Assembly (NCBI GenBank): GCA_934317205.1
Contig: CAKREL010000013.1
Coordinates: forward strand, 1 to 33,710
Direction of reading: 5' to 3'
Origin: an uncultured Eubacterium sp.
GTDB taxonomy: Bacteria; Bacillota; Clostridia; Lachnospirales; Lachnospiraceae
Length of the DNA: 33,710 nucleotides
Part shown: positions 16,263 through 24,560 of the stretch, piece by piece
Layout: the number at the start of each line of letters is the position of its first letter
Numbering within the stretch: position 1 is the stretch's first letter
Notes under the pieces: generated by a model
The model's input: the letters and a program-made list of their open reading frames with translations, nothing else
Databases searched by the model: none
What the model was told of the DNA's origin: nothing
Made by a program: the position numbers and the translations under genes

Positions 16263-16279
16263 CAGGATTTTTCATCCTG
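16263..16279 (-). promoter_or_regulatory. Short leader hairpin upstream of prfB
   Basis: CAGGAT and ATCCTG form a perfect 6-bp stem with a GAAAA loop (minus strand), ending about 12 nt before the AGGTG ribosome binding site of prfB. There is no U-tract, so it is not a terminator. Confidence 0.4.
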
Positions 16280-16291
16280 TCTATAAATCTA

Positions 16292-16327
16292 TAGAAATGA
16301 ACCAAAACTGTGTCCGCTTCATTTCTA
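16292..16327. repeat. Perfect 10-bp inverted repeat in the glmM-prfB gap
   Basis: TAGAAATGAA (16292-16301) and TTCATTTCTA (16318-16327) are exact reverse complements with 16 nt between them. On the minus strand a weak promoter-like pair, CGGACA and TATAGA with 17 nt between, overlaps the repeat, so it could be an operator or an RNA stem. No T-run follows. Confidence 0.5.
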
Positions 16328-16347
16328 CTTGATTTTAGCATATCTAT

Positions 16348-17718
16348 TTATGCGGTATGTCCTTTTGCTTTGATTACTTCAATCACCTGGTCCACATATT
16401 TCTCACAGAGGCTTTCTGTCTCTGCTTCTACCATAACACGGATCACTGGCTCAGTTCCGCTCTCACGAACGAGAATACGTCCTGTATCACCCAAAGTTTC
16501 TGCAACCTTTGCCACTGCCTGCTGTACATCCGCATCATTCTGTGCTTCTGGTTTGCTTTTTACTCTTACATTTTTTAATACTTGCGGATAGATGGTAACC
16601 GGCTCAGCCAGTTTGCTTAATGGCAGTTTCTTTGCCAGCATAACTTCCATCATTTTCATAGATGTCAAGATACCATCACCTGTAGTTGCATACTTGCTGA
16701 AAATAATGTGACCGGACTGTTCACCACCAATGCGATGGCCATTCTGCACCATATTTTCATATACATATTTATCTCCAACGGCAGTCTTTTCATAATTAAT
16801 ACCAGCTTCATCAAAGGCTTTGTACAAACCAAAATTGGACATAATGGTTGTTACAACGGTATTGTTCATGAGTTTTCCTCGTTCTTTCATATATTTACCG
16901 TAAATATATAAAATCAGATCTCCATTGATGACGTTTCCTTTCTCATCTACTGCGATACAACGGTCTGCATCTCCGTCATAAGCAAATCCAACATCCAGAT
17001 TATTGTCTTTTACGAATTTCTGAAGTACTTCAATGTGTGTGGAACCTGCATGATTATTGATATTTGTTCCATCAGGCTCTGCATTGATGACATATGTCTT
17101 GGCACCAAGTGCATCAAATACACTCTTTGCGATCATCCAGGAACTTCCGTTTGCACAGTCAAGTCCAACACGTACATTTTTGTAAGAAAAAGTAGCCAGT
17201 GAGATCAGATATCCAACATAACGATTTCTTCCTGCTGCATAGTCCACAGTACGTCCAATTTCTTCTCGAACAGCAAACGGTACATCTTCCATTTCTTCCC
17301 CGAAGAGGTTCAGTTTTCCATCAATATAATCCTCGATATAAGAAATGGTTTTCTCATCCATTTTTTCACCATTACCATTAATTAATTTGATACCATTATC
17401 ATAATACGGATTATGGCTTGCTGAGATCATGATACCACAGTCAAAATCCTCGGTTCTTGTCACATATGATACAGACGGAGTTGTAGTTACATGAAGCAAA
17501 TATGCATCTGCGCCTGAAGCTGTCAGACCTGCAACCAGCGAATACTCAAACATATAGCTGGAACGTCTTGTATCTTTTCCTATTACAACCTTGCATTTTT
17601 TTCCGGTAATCTGATGATAATACCATCCGATAAAACGTCCTACTTTATAGGCATGCTCCACTGTTAATGTTTTGTTGGCCTCTCCGCGGAAGCCGTCTGT
17701 TCCAAAATATCTTCCCAT
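16348..17718 (-). CDS. glmM: Phosphoglucosamine mutase
   Basis: This enzyme converts glucosamine-6-phosphate to glucosamine-1-phosphate for UDP-GlcNAc and peptidoglycan. The 456-residue protein starts MGRYFGTDGFRGEANKTL. It carries the phosphoserine loop GIMISASHNPYYDNGIKL (Ser near residue 101), the metal loop FAYDGDADRCIAVDEKG (about 243-259), GGEQSGHII and the phosphate-binding RESGTEPVIRVMVE (about 418-431). AAAGGA lies 6 nt before the ATG. In many Firmicutes glmM directly follows cdaA-cdaR; here three other genes intervene. A weak internal promoter-like pair (TTAGAA, TATATA, 16 nt apart) lies at the end of cysNC. Confidence 0.95.
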   Translation of the reverse strand: MGRYFGTDGFRGEANKTLTVEHAYKVGRFIGWYYHQITGKKCKVVIGKDTRRSSYMFEYSLVAGLTASGADAYLLHVTTTPSVSYVTRTEDFDCGIMISASHNPYYDNGIKLINGNGEKMDEKTISYIEDYIDGKLNLFGEEMEDVPFAVREEIGRTVDYAAGRNRYVGYLISLATFSYKNVRVGLDCANGSSWMIAKSVFDALGAKTYVINAEPDGTNINNHAGSTHIEVLQKFVKDNNLDVGFAYDGDADRCIAVDEKGNVINGDLILYIYGKYMKERGKLMNNTVVTTIMSNFGLYKAFDEAGINYEKTAVGDKYVYENMVQNGHRIGGEQSGHIIFSKYATTGDGILTSMKMMEVMLAKKLPLSKLAEPVTIYPQVLKNVRVKSKPEAQNDADVQQAVAKVAETLGDTGRILVRESGTEPVIRVMVEAETESLCEKYVDQVIEVIKAKGHTA

Positions 17719-17757
17719 TTTGAATCCTTTCCATTTGTTTTATTACTAACTTTATGA

Positions 17758-19587
17758 TTATATATATAACTGATCTTTTAGTTGTTCTAAGATCAGATCC
17801 ACACACTCTTCCAAGCTGTATTCTGCTGTATTAATTACAGCATCCGGATGTTTGGGCACTTCATATGGACTGGTAACACCGGTAAAATGATCTAGTTTTC
17901 CTTCGCGCGCCATCTTGTACAGACCTTTGACATCTCTGCGCTCACACTCTTCGATTGGAGTACTTACATATATTTCCATAAAAGCATCTCCGATGATTTC
18001 GCGGGCATTTTGCCGGTCCTGTTCAAATGGGGAAATAAACGATGTCAGTACAATCAGCCCCGCATCATTCATCAACTTAGATACTTCCGCAATTCTTCGG
18101 ATATTTTCAATCCGATCAACCTCTCGGAAGCCAAGATTCTTATTCAGCCCCATACGGACATTGTCTCCATCCAGCAACATGGTATGTTTCCCCATTGCAA
18201 CCAGACGTTTCTCCAGCTCATTTGCCAGTGTCGATTTTCCTGAACCAGAAAGCCCTGTAAACCATATGGTCTTTGCACTCTGACCAAGCTGCTTCTCACG
18301 AAATTCACGTGTGATATCCATATTGTGCCAGGTCAACTGATTTTCTCTGTTCAACGCATACTCTACCACACCGCAGGCTGATGTCATGTGAGACACACGG
18401 TCGATGAGGATCAAAGATCCTAATGCATTGTTTTTTTCAAATTTGTCAAATACTATTTTGGAAGCCGTTGAAATTTCGCAGCGTACAATCTCATTTTTAT
18501 AAATCGCATCTGCATATACTTCCTCCCCGGAATTAACATCAATTTTATACTTAATGTTCATGACGGTTGCCGGAATGCTCTGTGTACCAAGTTTCAACAG
18601 AAAGTTTCTTCCTGCAACGAGTTTTGTATCATCCATCCAGAGCAGTGTGGCAGAAAACATGGAACTTACGTTCAATGAGGTATCTTCCACCAATACACAG
18701 CCTCTGGAAATATCAATCTCTGTGTCCAGCTGAATCGTCACTGCATGGCCTACGGAACTGGTCTGTACTTCTTTATCCCCTTCATAAATCAGTTTTACAT
18801 CAGCCCTCTCACCACTTGGCAAAACCTGGATAGTATCTCCCACGGACACACTGCCGCTTTCAATCTGTCCCTGAAATCCACGGAACGTATGATCCGGTCT
18901 GCAGACACGCTGTATCGGCATGGTAAATCCCGTCTCTGCAGGGTTTTCCTTTACATCGATAGTTTCCAGATAATCCAACAATGTCTTTCCTGTATACCAC
19001 GGCATATGAGAGGATCGTTTTGTAATATTGTCTCCTTCTGTGGCAGATACCGGTATCATCTGGACAGTACTGTATTGGAATTCTGCCAACAGAATTTTGA
19101 TATCTTTCTGGATTTTCTTGAATTTCTCCTGTTCAAAATCAATCAGATCCATCTTATTAATGGCAAATACAAAATGCTTGATTCCCATAAGTGAACAAAT
19201 CCGGGTATGGCGTCTGGTCTGCGTCAGCACACCCTGACTTGCGTCCACCAAGATGACTGCCAAATCTGCAAAAGAGGCTCCTACTGCCATGTTTCTTGTA
19301 TATTCTTCATGCCCAGGTGTATCCGCTACAATAAAAGAACGCTGCTCTGTTGTAAAATAACGGTAAGCAACGTCAATTGTAATTCCCTGCTCACGCTCTG
19401 CCATCAAGCCATCGAGGAGTAGACTGTAATCGATTTTCCCTCCTCTGGAACCAACTTTGGAATCCAGTTCCAGCGCACGTTTCTGATCTGCAAATAACAA
19501 TTTTGCATCATAAAGCATATGCCCGATCAGTGTAGATTTTCCATCATCCACACTTCCACATGTAATAAATTTCAATAACGCATTCAT
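17758..19587 (-). CDS. cysNC: Fused sulfate adenylyltransferase large subunit and APS kinase (CysN-CysC)
   Basis: The N-terminal part (about residues 1-420) is the GTPase that drives ATP sulfurylase: CGSVDDGKSTLIGHMLYD (G1), ADTPGHEEYTRNM (G3) and NKMDLIDF (G4), followed by beta-barrel domains. The C-terminal part (about 435-609) is APS kinase: [37 protein letters not shown] and FISPFEQDRQNAREI. Together with CysD it would turn sulfate into APS and then PAPS. The ATG follows the cysD stop directly (TAGATG), with AGGGAGG upstream. No sulfate transporter, reductase or sulfotransferase is in the window, so the fate of PAPS is open. Confidence 0.93.
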   Translation of the reverse strand: MNALLKFITCGSVDDGKSTLIGHMLYDAKLLFADQKRALELDSKVGSRGGKIDYSLLLDGLMAEREQGITIDVAYRYFTTEQRSFIVADTPGHEEYTRNMAVGASFADLAVILVDASQGVLTQTRRHTRICSLMGIKHFVFAINKMDLIDFEQEKFKKIQKDIKILLAEFQYSTVQMIPVSATEGDNITKRSSHMPWYTGKTLLDYLETIDVKENPAETGFTMPIQRVCRPDHTFRGFQGQIESGSVSVGDTIQVLPSGERADVKLIYEGDKEVQTSSVGHAVTIQLDTEIDISRGCVLVEDTSLNVSSMFSATLLWMDDTKLVAGRNFLLKLGTQSIPATVMNIKYKIDVNSGEEVYADAIYKNEIVRCEISTASKIVFDKFEKNNALGSLILIDRVSHMTSACGVVEYALNRENQLTWHNMDITREFREKQLGQSAKTIWFTGLSGSGKSTLANELEKRLVAMGKHTMLLDGDNVRMGLNKNLGFREVDRIENIRRIAEVSKLMNDAGLIVLTSFISPFEQDRQNAREIIGDAFMEIYVSTPIEECERRDVKGLYKMAREGKLDHFTGVTSPYEVPKHPDAVINTAEYSLEECVDLILEQLKDQLYI

Positions 19588-20481
19588 CTAGAAGTAGCCC
19601 TCCCTTTTCCGTTTCTCCATGCTGGCTGCACCGCCATCCTTGTCGATCACACGGCTGGTACGCTCAGAAGATACTGCACTCAGGGTCTCCTGAATGATTG
19701 CATCCAACGTATCTGCATCAGACTCTACACCGCCTGAAAGCGGATAGCATCCAAGGGTACGGAAACGTACTTTTTTCATCATAGGCTTTTCTCCCGGAAG
19801 CAGACGCATACGATCATCATCAACCATGATCAGATTGCCGTCACGTTCCACTACCGGTCTGACTGCGGCAAAATACAGTGGCACAATTTCTATTTTTTCA
19901 CGTTTAATATACTGCCAGATATCCTTTTCTGTCCAGTTTGAAATTGGAAATACACGGATGCTCTCACCTTTGTTAATTTCCGTATTAAACAATTTCCACA
20001 TCTCCGGACGCTGATTTTTGGGATCCCAGGCATGCTCCGCATTACGAAAAGAAAAGATTCTTTCTTTTGCCCGGCTTTTCTCTTCATCGCGTCTTCCACC
20101 TCCGAAAGCAGCTGTAAATCCATATTTGTTTAACGCCTGCTTCAGTGCCTGTGTCTTCATAATATCAGTATAAGCAGCTCCGTGATCAAAGGGATTGATT
20201 CCCTGACGAACACCTTCCTCATTGATATACTCCAACATCTCTATTCCATATTTTTTAGCCACTTTGTCACGGAATTCAATCATTTCTTTGAATTTCCATG
20301 TAGTATTTACATGTAAAAATGGAAATGGTGGTTTCTCCGGATAGAATGCTTTTAATGCAAGATGCAACATTACTGAGGAATCTTTTCCGATTGAATAAAG
20401 CATTACCGGTTTTTCACACTGTGCTGCAACTTCACGCATAATGTATATTGCTTCCGCTTCCAGTTCATCCAAATGATCCAT
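19588..20481 (-). CDS. cysD: Sulfate adenylyltransferase small subunit
   Basis: This is the catalytic PP-loop subunit of ATP sulfurylase, partner of the CysN part of the next gene. The 297-residue protein starts [20 protein letters not shown]. It has the PP-loop [20 protein letters not shown] (about residues 27-46), [33 protein letters not shown] (about 128-147), [15 protein letters not shown] and the closing [11 protein letters not shown]. The ATG at 20481 with AGAGGA at 9 nt is preferred to one 39 nt upstream that would overlap the HPr gene and lacks a ribosome binding site. It lies 22 nt after the HPr gene. Confidence 0.94.
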   Translation of the reverse strand: MDHLDELEAEAIYIMREVAAQCEKPVMLYSIGKDSSVMLHLALKAFYPEKPPFPFLHVNTTWKFKEMIEFRDKVAKKYGIEMLEYINEEGVRQGINPFDHGAAYTDIMKTQALKQALNKYGFTAAFGGGRRDEEKSRAKERIFSFRNAEHAWDPKNQRPEMWKLFNTEINKGESIRVFPISNWTEKDIWQYIKREKIEIVPLYFAAVRPVVERDGNLIMVDDDRMRLLPGEKPMMKKVRFRTLGCYPLSGGVESDADTLDAIIQETLSAVSSERTSRVIDKDGGAASMEKRKREGYF

Positions 20482-20503
20482 ACTTTTTTGTCCTCTTTTC
20501 CTG

Positions 20504-20767
20504 TTATTCCCCCAAACCATCTTGTATCACTGATACAATTCCAGCCAGTGCTTCTTCTTCATCTTCTCCCTCACATACAAATTCAATCTCATCATTGTAT
20601 TTGATGCTCGCAGCCAACACACTTAAAAGGCTCTTTACATTTGTCGTCATATTTCCTCTCTGGAAATAAATTTTTGACTTATATTTAATCGCTTCATCGC
20701 ATAATTTGCCTGCAGGGCGCAGATGCAGCCCTGCAAGATTTTTGATTTTTACTTTCTGACAAACCAT
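20504..20767 (-). CDS. HPr-family phosphocarrier protein
   Basis: This 87-residue HPr-fold protein keeps both key phosphorylation positions: His15 in [11 protein letters not shown] (usually GLHARPA) and Ser46 in [11 protein letters not shown]. It could therefore take phosphate from Enzyme I and from HPr kinase, unlike Crh, which lacks the histidine. The C-terminal [16 protein letters not shown] is typical of Clostridia HPr-like paralogues. No ptsI is nearby, so it may be a second HPr copy rather than the main PTS carrier. GGAGG lies 9 nt before the ATG. It sits between cdaR and cysD. Confidence 0.88.
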   Translation of the reverse strand: MVCQKVKIKNLAGLHLRPAGKLCDEAIKYKSKIYFQRGNMTTNVKSLLSVLAASIKYNDEIEFVCEGEDEEEALAGIVSVIQDGLGE

Positions 20768-20809
20768 TTTGTATCCCCTCCAAATACATTCTTGGTACCT
20801 TTTACCTTC

Positions 20810-22105
20810 TTATTGTCCGGAACTGTCTGTTCCTGTTCCGCCTGGATTTTCTGTATTACCAGTATTATCTGATTTCTCTGTTACCGTCACAGAAGCATAT
20901 GGTATTTCACTGACTGAATAATCTCCGTTAACAGAAACCTGTGCAGCCAAAACCCCTGGATTAAAAGAAGATGCATCAATTGTTCCTGTAATATCCTCTG
21001 GATTGATATCTGCCAAACCTTCTGCAAATCCAAGTAAATTTACTGTCACAGTATCTGAATTAAATTCCATCTGATAATTAGATGGCAGATTTTTTACTGT
21101 AATATTCTTCACTGGCACTGCAAAAGATTTCGACGTCCTTCCTTCAATCACCAGCGTAACGCTGATCTGTTTAGGTTGATCAGATGCCAATGCCACCCCT
21201 TCTGGAAGGAATTTTGACAGATCCACGCTTGCCAAAACATTAGATGATGCTCCCGAAATGTTCATCTGGGAACCGCTGACTTCCAGTTCACTGATAGTTG
21301 CCAGTACTTCACTGCTCCCCACAAGATTTACGCTGGAAATACTGCTTTCAGCTTCTTTGAAACGATACCCTTCTGCCGGTGTACCATTTGTCACAAATTT
21401 TAGTGGTACAGACTTACCCATCGTAACAGTCACATCTATAGCCACAGACGTACGGTTCAATGTCAATCTGTCCTGTGAAATTTCATTTCCCTCTTTGTCC
21501 AACAACACAATTTTACTGTTTGTTGCAATATTTTCCTCTGCACCGCTGACATCTACTTCAGCCTGTACCGTAGCAATCTGATTCAATACAGATTCCGGTC
21601 CGGTAATTGTTATCTTCTTCGGATCTGCCACAGCTGATTCAACATAACAGTACGCTGTCGGCGTACCTTTTGTTTTAACCTGAACTGTATAACGTGCTGT
21701 CTTCAAATTTTCCACACTTATTTTCAGCGTCGCATCCCGTTTATTAATTTCAATCTGATTTGCATATCTGGACGCAGTAACGCTGACCGGAATCGTCGTC
21801 ATTTCATCGTTAATATTTTCCATATTGGCAACTGCTGTAAAATCTGACTCAGATAATTCCTCAATAATAGAACGCTTTCCGGTAACAGTAAAAGAAATCT
21901 TATCTGAATTATTTAGGATATCATACGTTTTCCCCATATCAGTCAGATAGTCACTGTTTTCAATTGTTACAGGGATCACAAATCCTTTGGTTTTTTCTGG
22001 ATCTTCGATATTGACAACCACCAGCCAGATGATAATTGCAAAAACTGCAGCCAGTACTTTGAGGCCAAAATTATTTGTTATCCGCTTTGTTACTTTGCGC
22101 AGCAT
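20810..22105 (-). CDS. cdaR: YbbR-domain protein, CdaA regulator CdaR
   Basis: This 431-residue extracytoplasmic protein is anchored by one N-terminal membrane segment (FGLKVLAAVFAIIIWLVVVNIEDPEK, within about residues 13-38). The rest consists of about four YbbR repeats, each starting near a V-V-N/P-type strand (e.g. VQVKTKGTPTAYCYVESAVA near 142, LKFVTNGTPAEGYRFKEAES near 235). It ends in a Gly/Asn/Thr-rich tail. The family binds and modulates the diadenylate cyclase CdaA. AAAGGAGG lies 7 nt before the ATG, which overlaps the end of cdaA by 35 nt, indicating tight coupling. Confidence 0.92.
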   Translation of the reverse strand: MLRKVTKRITNNFGLKVLAAVFAIIIWLVVVNIEDPEKTKGFVIPVTIENSDYLTDMGKTYDILNNSDKISFTVTGKRSIIEELSESDFTAVANMENINDEMTTIPVSVTASRYANQIEINKRDATLKISVENLKTARYTVQVKTKGTPTAYCYVESAVADPKKITITGPESVLNQIATVQAEVDVSGAEENIATNSKIVLLDKEGNEISQDRLTLNRTSVAIDVTVTMGKSVPLKFVTNGTPAEGYRFKEAESSISSVNLVGSSEVLATISELEVSGSQMNISGASSNVLASVDLSKFLPEGVALASDQPKQISVTLVIEGRTSKSFAVPVKNITVKNLPSNYQMEFNSDTVTVNLLGFAEGLADINPEDITGTIDASSFNPGVLAAQVSVNGDYSVSEIPYASVTVTEKSDNTGNTENPGGTGTDSSGQ

Positions 22106-22979
22106 TCTTCAGCCTCCTTTTCAGTTTTTCAAAATAGTTTTCTGTCTCATCTGACAGTTTTGCAGCAAATTTTAACTTGCTTCGCAGAAAATCTGCATCG
22201 ACATTGCGATACAGAGTACCTTCCACCGCCAGAGATACTGCTCCGGTTTCTTCTGAAACCACAATGGTCATAGAATCACTGACTTCACTGATACCGACAG
22301 CAGCACGATGTCTTGTTCCAAGTTCTTTACTTAATTCCATATTATCAGATAGCGGAAGATAGCAGGTTGCTGATACAATTCTGTCTCCGCGCACAATAAT
22401 TGCTCCATCATGTAAAGGTGTATTATGTTCAAAAATATTGATCAGCAGCTGACTTGATACAATAGAATCTAGTGAAATCCCTGTCCTGATATATTCATTC
22501 AGCATTACATCCCGTTCTACTACAATCAGTGCACCTGTTTTTACTTTCCCCATCTCATAGCAGGCTTTTACAATCTCATTGATTGTTTTCTCCGAAAAAC
22601 GAACAGCGTTTGCCTTTTGAAAATCAAAGCTAAAAAATGCCGTAAGGAAATTCTTTCTTCCTAAGCGTTCCAGTGCGTTACGCAGCTCTGGCTGAAAAAT
22701 AATAACCAATGCGATTGCCGCTACATTTACTACTTTTCCCGACAACCACAAAATCGTATTCATCTGAAAAAGTGCTGCGATCAAAAGGAAGATCAATATC
22801 ACAATGATACCTTTAAACAACATCCATGCTCGGGTATTTTTAACCCATACCATGACCTGGTATAATACAAAGGCAATAATGATAATCTCTATGATATCGG
22901 TTGGCCCGATTTTTGGTTTGTCTATCCAGGAAAGATATTTATCCATAAAAGCATATAATGCTGCTCCTATTTCCCGCAT
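22071..22979 (-). CDS. cdaA: Membrane diadenylate cyclase CdaA
   Basis: This enzyme makes the second messenger c-di-AMP from two ATP. The 302-residue protein has three N-terminal membrane segments (about residues 27-92) and a cytoplasmic DAC domain (about 100-262). The catalytic DGA motif (NTPLHDGAIIVRGDR, about 172-186) and RHR motif (LGTRHRAAVGISE, about 206-218) are intact. It is followed by cdaR with a 35-nt overlap. c-di-AMP normally controls potassium and osmolyte uptake and cell-wall homeostasis. GAGG lies about 10 nt before the ATG. Confidence 0.95.
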   Translation of the reverse strand: MREIGAALYAFMDKYLSWIDKPKIGPTDIIEIIIIAFVLYQVMVWVKNTRAWMLFKGIIVILIFLLIAALFQMNTILWLSGKVVNVAAIALVIIFQPELRNALERLGRKNFLTAFFSFDFQKANAVRFSEKTINEIVKACYEMGKVKTGALIVVERDVMLNEYIRTGISLDSIVSSQLLINIFEHNTPLHDGAIIVRGDRIVSATCYLPLSDNMELSKELGTRHRAAVGISEVSDSMTIVVSEETGAVSLAVEGTLYRNVDADFLRSKLKFAAKLSDETENYFEKLKRRLKNAAQSNKADNK

Positions 22980-23015
22980 TGTTTCACTTCCTCTCTGATT
23001 TTCCTGTTTCTTATT

Positions 23016-24050
23016 TTATTTATCATGTAACTCTTTCATCACCTGTTCTTCCAAATCATCTTTCGTATGATTGAGATGAACCGAATTTACTTTTTTTCCA
23101 CGCGTGGATTTTCTCTTCTTGGAGCGATTAGCGTTAATGTGTTTTACCTGTTTGTCTTCCACAGAAACGAATGCTTTCGGCACAGCTTTGACATAATAAT
23201 AGTATTCATCATCCTCAAACTGAGTATGTTCCACTCTGCTGTAATCCACAGTCAAAGACATAAAATCAAGTATCAGTACGATCACAAGTGAAATCACACA
23301 TCCCACAATAACTTTTATAATGCGTCCGATCTCGCCAAGGTAAATCTCTCCGCTGCAGATCACACCCATCTGCAGTGCCATCCCAAGTACAATTGCAATA
23401 ATCCGTGCATGATCCACACTCAGCTTTCTCACACAACATACGACAATAGATGCCGCTGCAAATGCACCGAGATAAAAATACATTTCCTTATCTGTAAAAA
23501 TCTCTGTGACAGCAAGTGTTACCACGCTCTTTTTTGTGATGGATTCCTTTGCCGAAAAAAGCGCTGCATTTTCAGTAATATTTTTGAGTAAAAAATAGAT
23601 AAATTCTCCACATACAACTGCAATAGCTGTATAGATTCTGCTCAATAAGCCGGCACATACCGGCATAACAAACGGAATTCCAAGCACATTCAACACCGGT
23701 GTCAGCACTGTATATAGGCCTTTTCGGTTCGTAAAACGAAAATAGAGGCAAAAAAGTATAACAAATACCAGTGCAACAATTCCACACAATTCCAGCGACA
23801 ATGCATAACAGTTCAGTAAAATAAGCAATGCACCAAAAAACAGCATAACTCCGGATGGCAGAAACGAGCAAAGCAGTGCACACAGCAATGCAATGGGATA
23901 TTCCCTCAGCACATCCATATATCCAATTTTATGCTCAATCAGCGTAAATGCAAAAAACGCCACCAGGAACCGCAAAACTGCCACAGCGTAAATCTCATAT
24001 TTTCCAATAAACCGGTAAATATATTCCTTAATTTTTAATAGCTGAACCAT
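23016..24050 (-). CDS. Polytopic membrane protein of unknown function
   Basis: This 344-residue protein has no family I can name. It has about eight to nine membrane segments between residues 20 and 265 (e.g. YAVAVLRFLVAFFAFTLI, LLCALLCSFLPSGVMLFFGALLILL, IVALVFVILFCLYF, IIKVIVGCVISLVIVLILDF). A cytoplasmic C-terminal tail of about 75 residues follows; it is rich in Asp/Glu/Tyr (FEDDEYYYYVK) and then Lys/Arg (NRSKKRKSTRGKK). GGAGG lies 6 nt before the ATG. It is 36 nt upstream of cdaA, so it is probably cotranscribed and may act with c-di-AMP signalling or the envelope; this is inference only. Confidence 0.75.
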   Translation of the reverse strand: MVQLLKIKEYIYRFIGKYEIYAVAVLRFLVAFFAFTLIEHKIGYMDVLREYPIALLCALLCSFLPSGVMLFFGALLILLNCYALSLELCGIVALVFVILFCLYFRFTNRKGLYTVLTPVLNVLGIPFVMPVCAGLLSRIYTAIAVVCGEFIYFLLKNITENAALFSAKESITKKSVVTLAVTEIFTDKEMYFYLGAFAAASIVVCCVRKLSVDHARIIAIVLGMALQMGVICSGEIYLGEIGRIIKVIVGCVISLVIVLILDFMSLTVDYSRVEHTQFEDDEYYYYVKAVPKAFVSVEDKQVKHINANRSKKRKSTRGKKVNSVHLNHTKDDLEEQVMKELHDK

Positions 24051-24080
24051 ACGTTACCTCCTGCTCCACCTTTCAGAATT

Positions 24081-24494
24081 TTATTCTTCCTGTGTGTTTA
24101 TTTTTTCCTCAGCAGCATAAGATTTGTTCAGCCGATGAAGATAATGCAAGTACAAATCTCTTCTGTCCCGGCACTGCTTATGCCTGCGAACTGCAGCCAA
24201 TGCACAGATAAGCAGATAACAAGCCAGAAATATCAGATAGATTGCAATAACTTCTTTGATCCGTACCCCATAATTTATATTAGAAAAGTATTGATTGAAA
24301 TCATCCCATTTAGAACAGACCCACAACATCAGGACAGCCAAAAAGCAGATCGTTCCAAGGACAAATCCTTTTACCATCTGCAAAATCACATAATCACTTC
24401 TACGATATGTGCTGATCTTCAGTTCTCTCTCTCCTAATCCATTTTCCAGCATAGCCATTCTGGCCATTACACGGACTCTGTCCTGATTAATCAT
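24081..24494 (-). CDS. Small two-segment membrane protein of unknown function
   Basis: This 137-residue protein has a soluble N-terminus (MINQDRVRVMARMAMLENGL), a membrane segment at about residues 41-60 (GFVLGTICFLAVLMLWVC), a second at about 84-107 (IAIYLIFLACYLLICALAAV) and a highly charged tail (RRHKQCRDRRDLYLHYLHRL). No known domain is recognised. The ATG at 24494 with AAAGGTGA is preferred over a frame extended by 14 codons. It lies 30 nt before the larger unknown membrane protein, with which it likely forms a unit. Confidence 0.7.
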   Translation of the reverse strand: MINQDRVRVMARMAMLENGLGERELKISTYRRSDYVILQMVKGFVLGTICFLAVLMLWVCSKWDDFNQYFSNINYGVRIKEVIAIYLIFLACYLLICALAAVRRHKQCRDRRDLYLHYLHRLNKSYAAEEKINTQEE

Positions 24495-24560
24495 ACTTTC
24501 ACCTTTTTTGTTTATACAATATAAAGAGTATATCATAAATTATTATACAAGAAAAGATTT

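Noticed and set aside
17758..20767. HPr-cysD-cysNC block as a mobile element insertion
   Set aside because: No transposase, terminal repeats, target duplication or clear change in base composition was seen; it is reported only as an unusual gene order.
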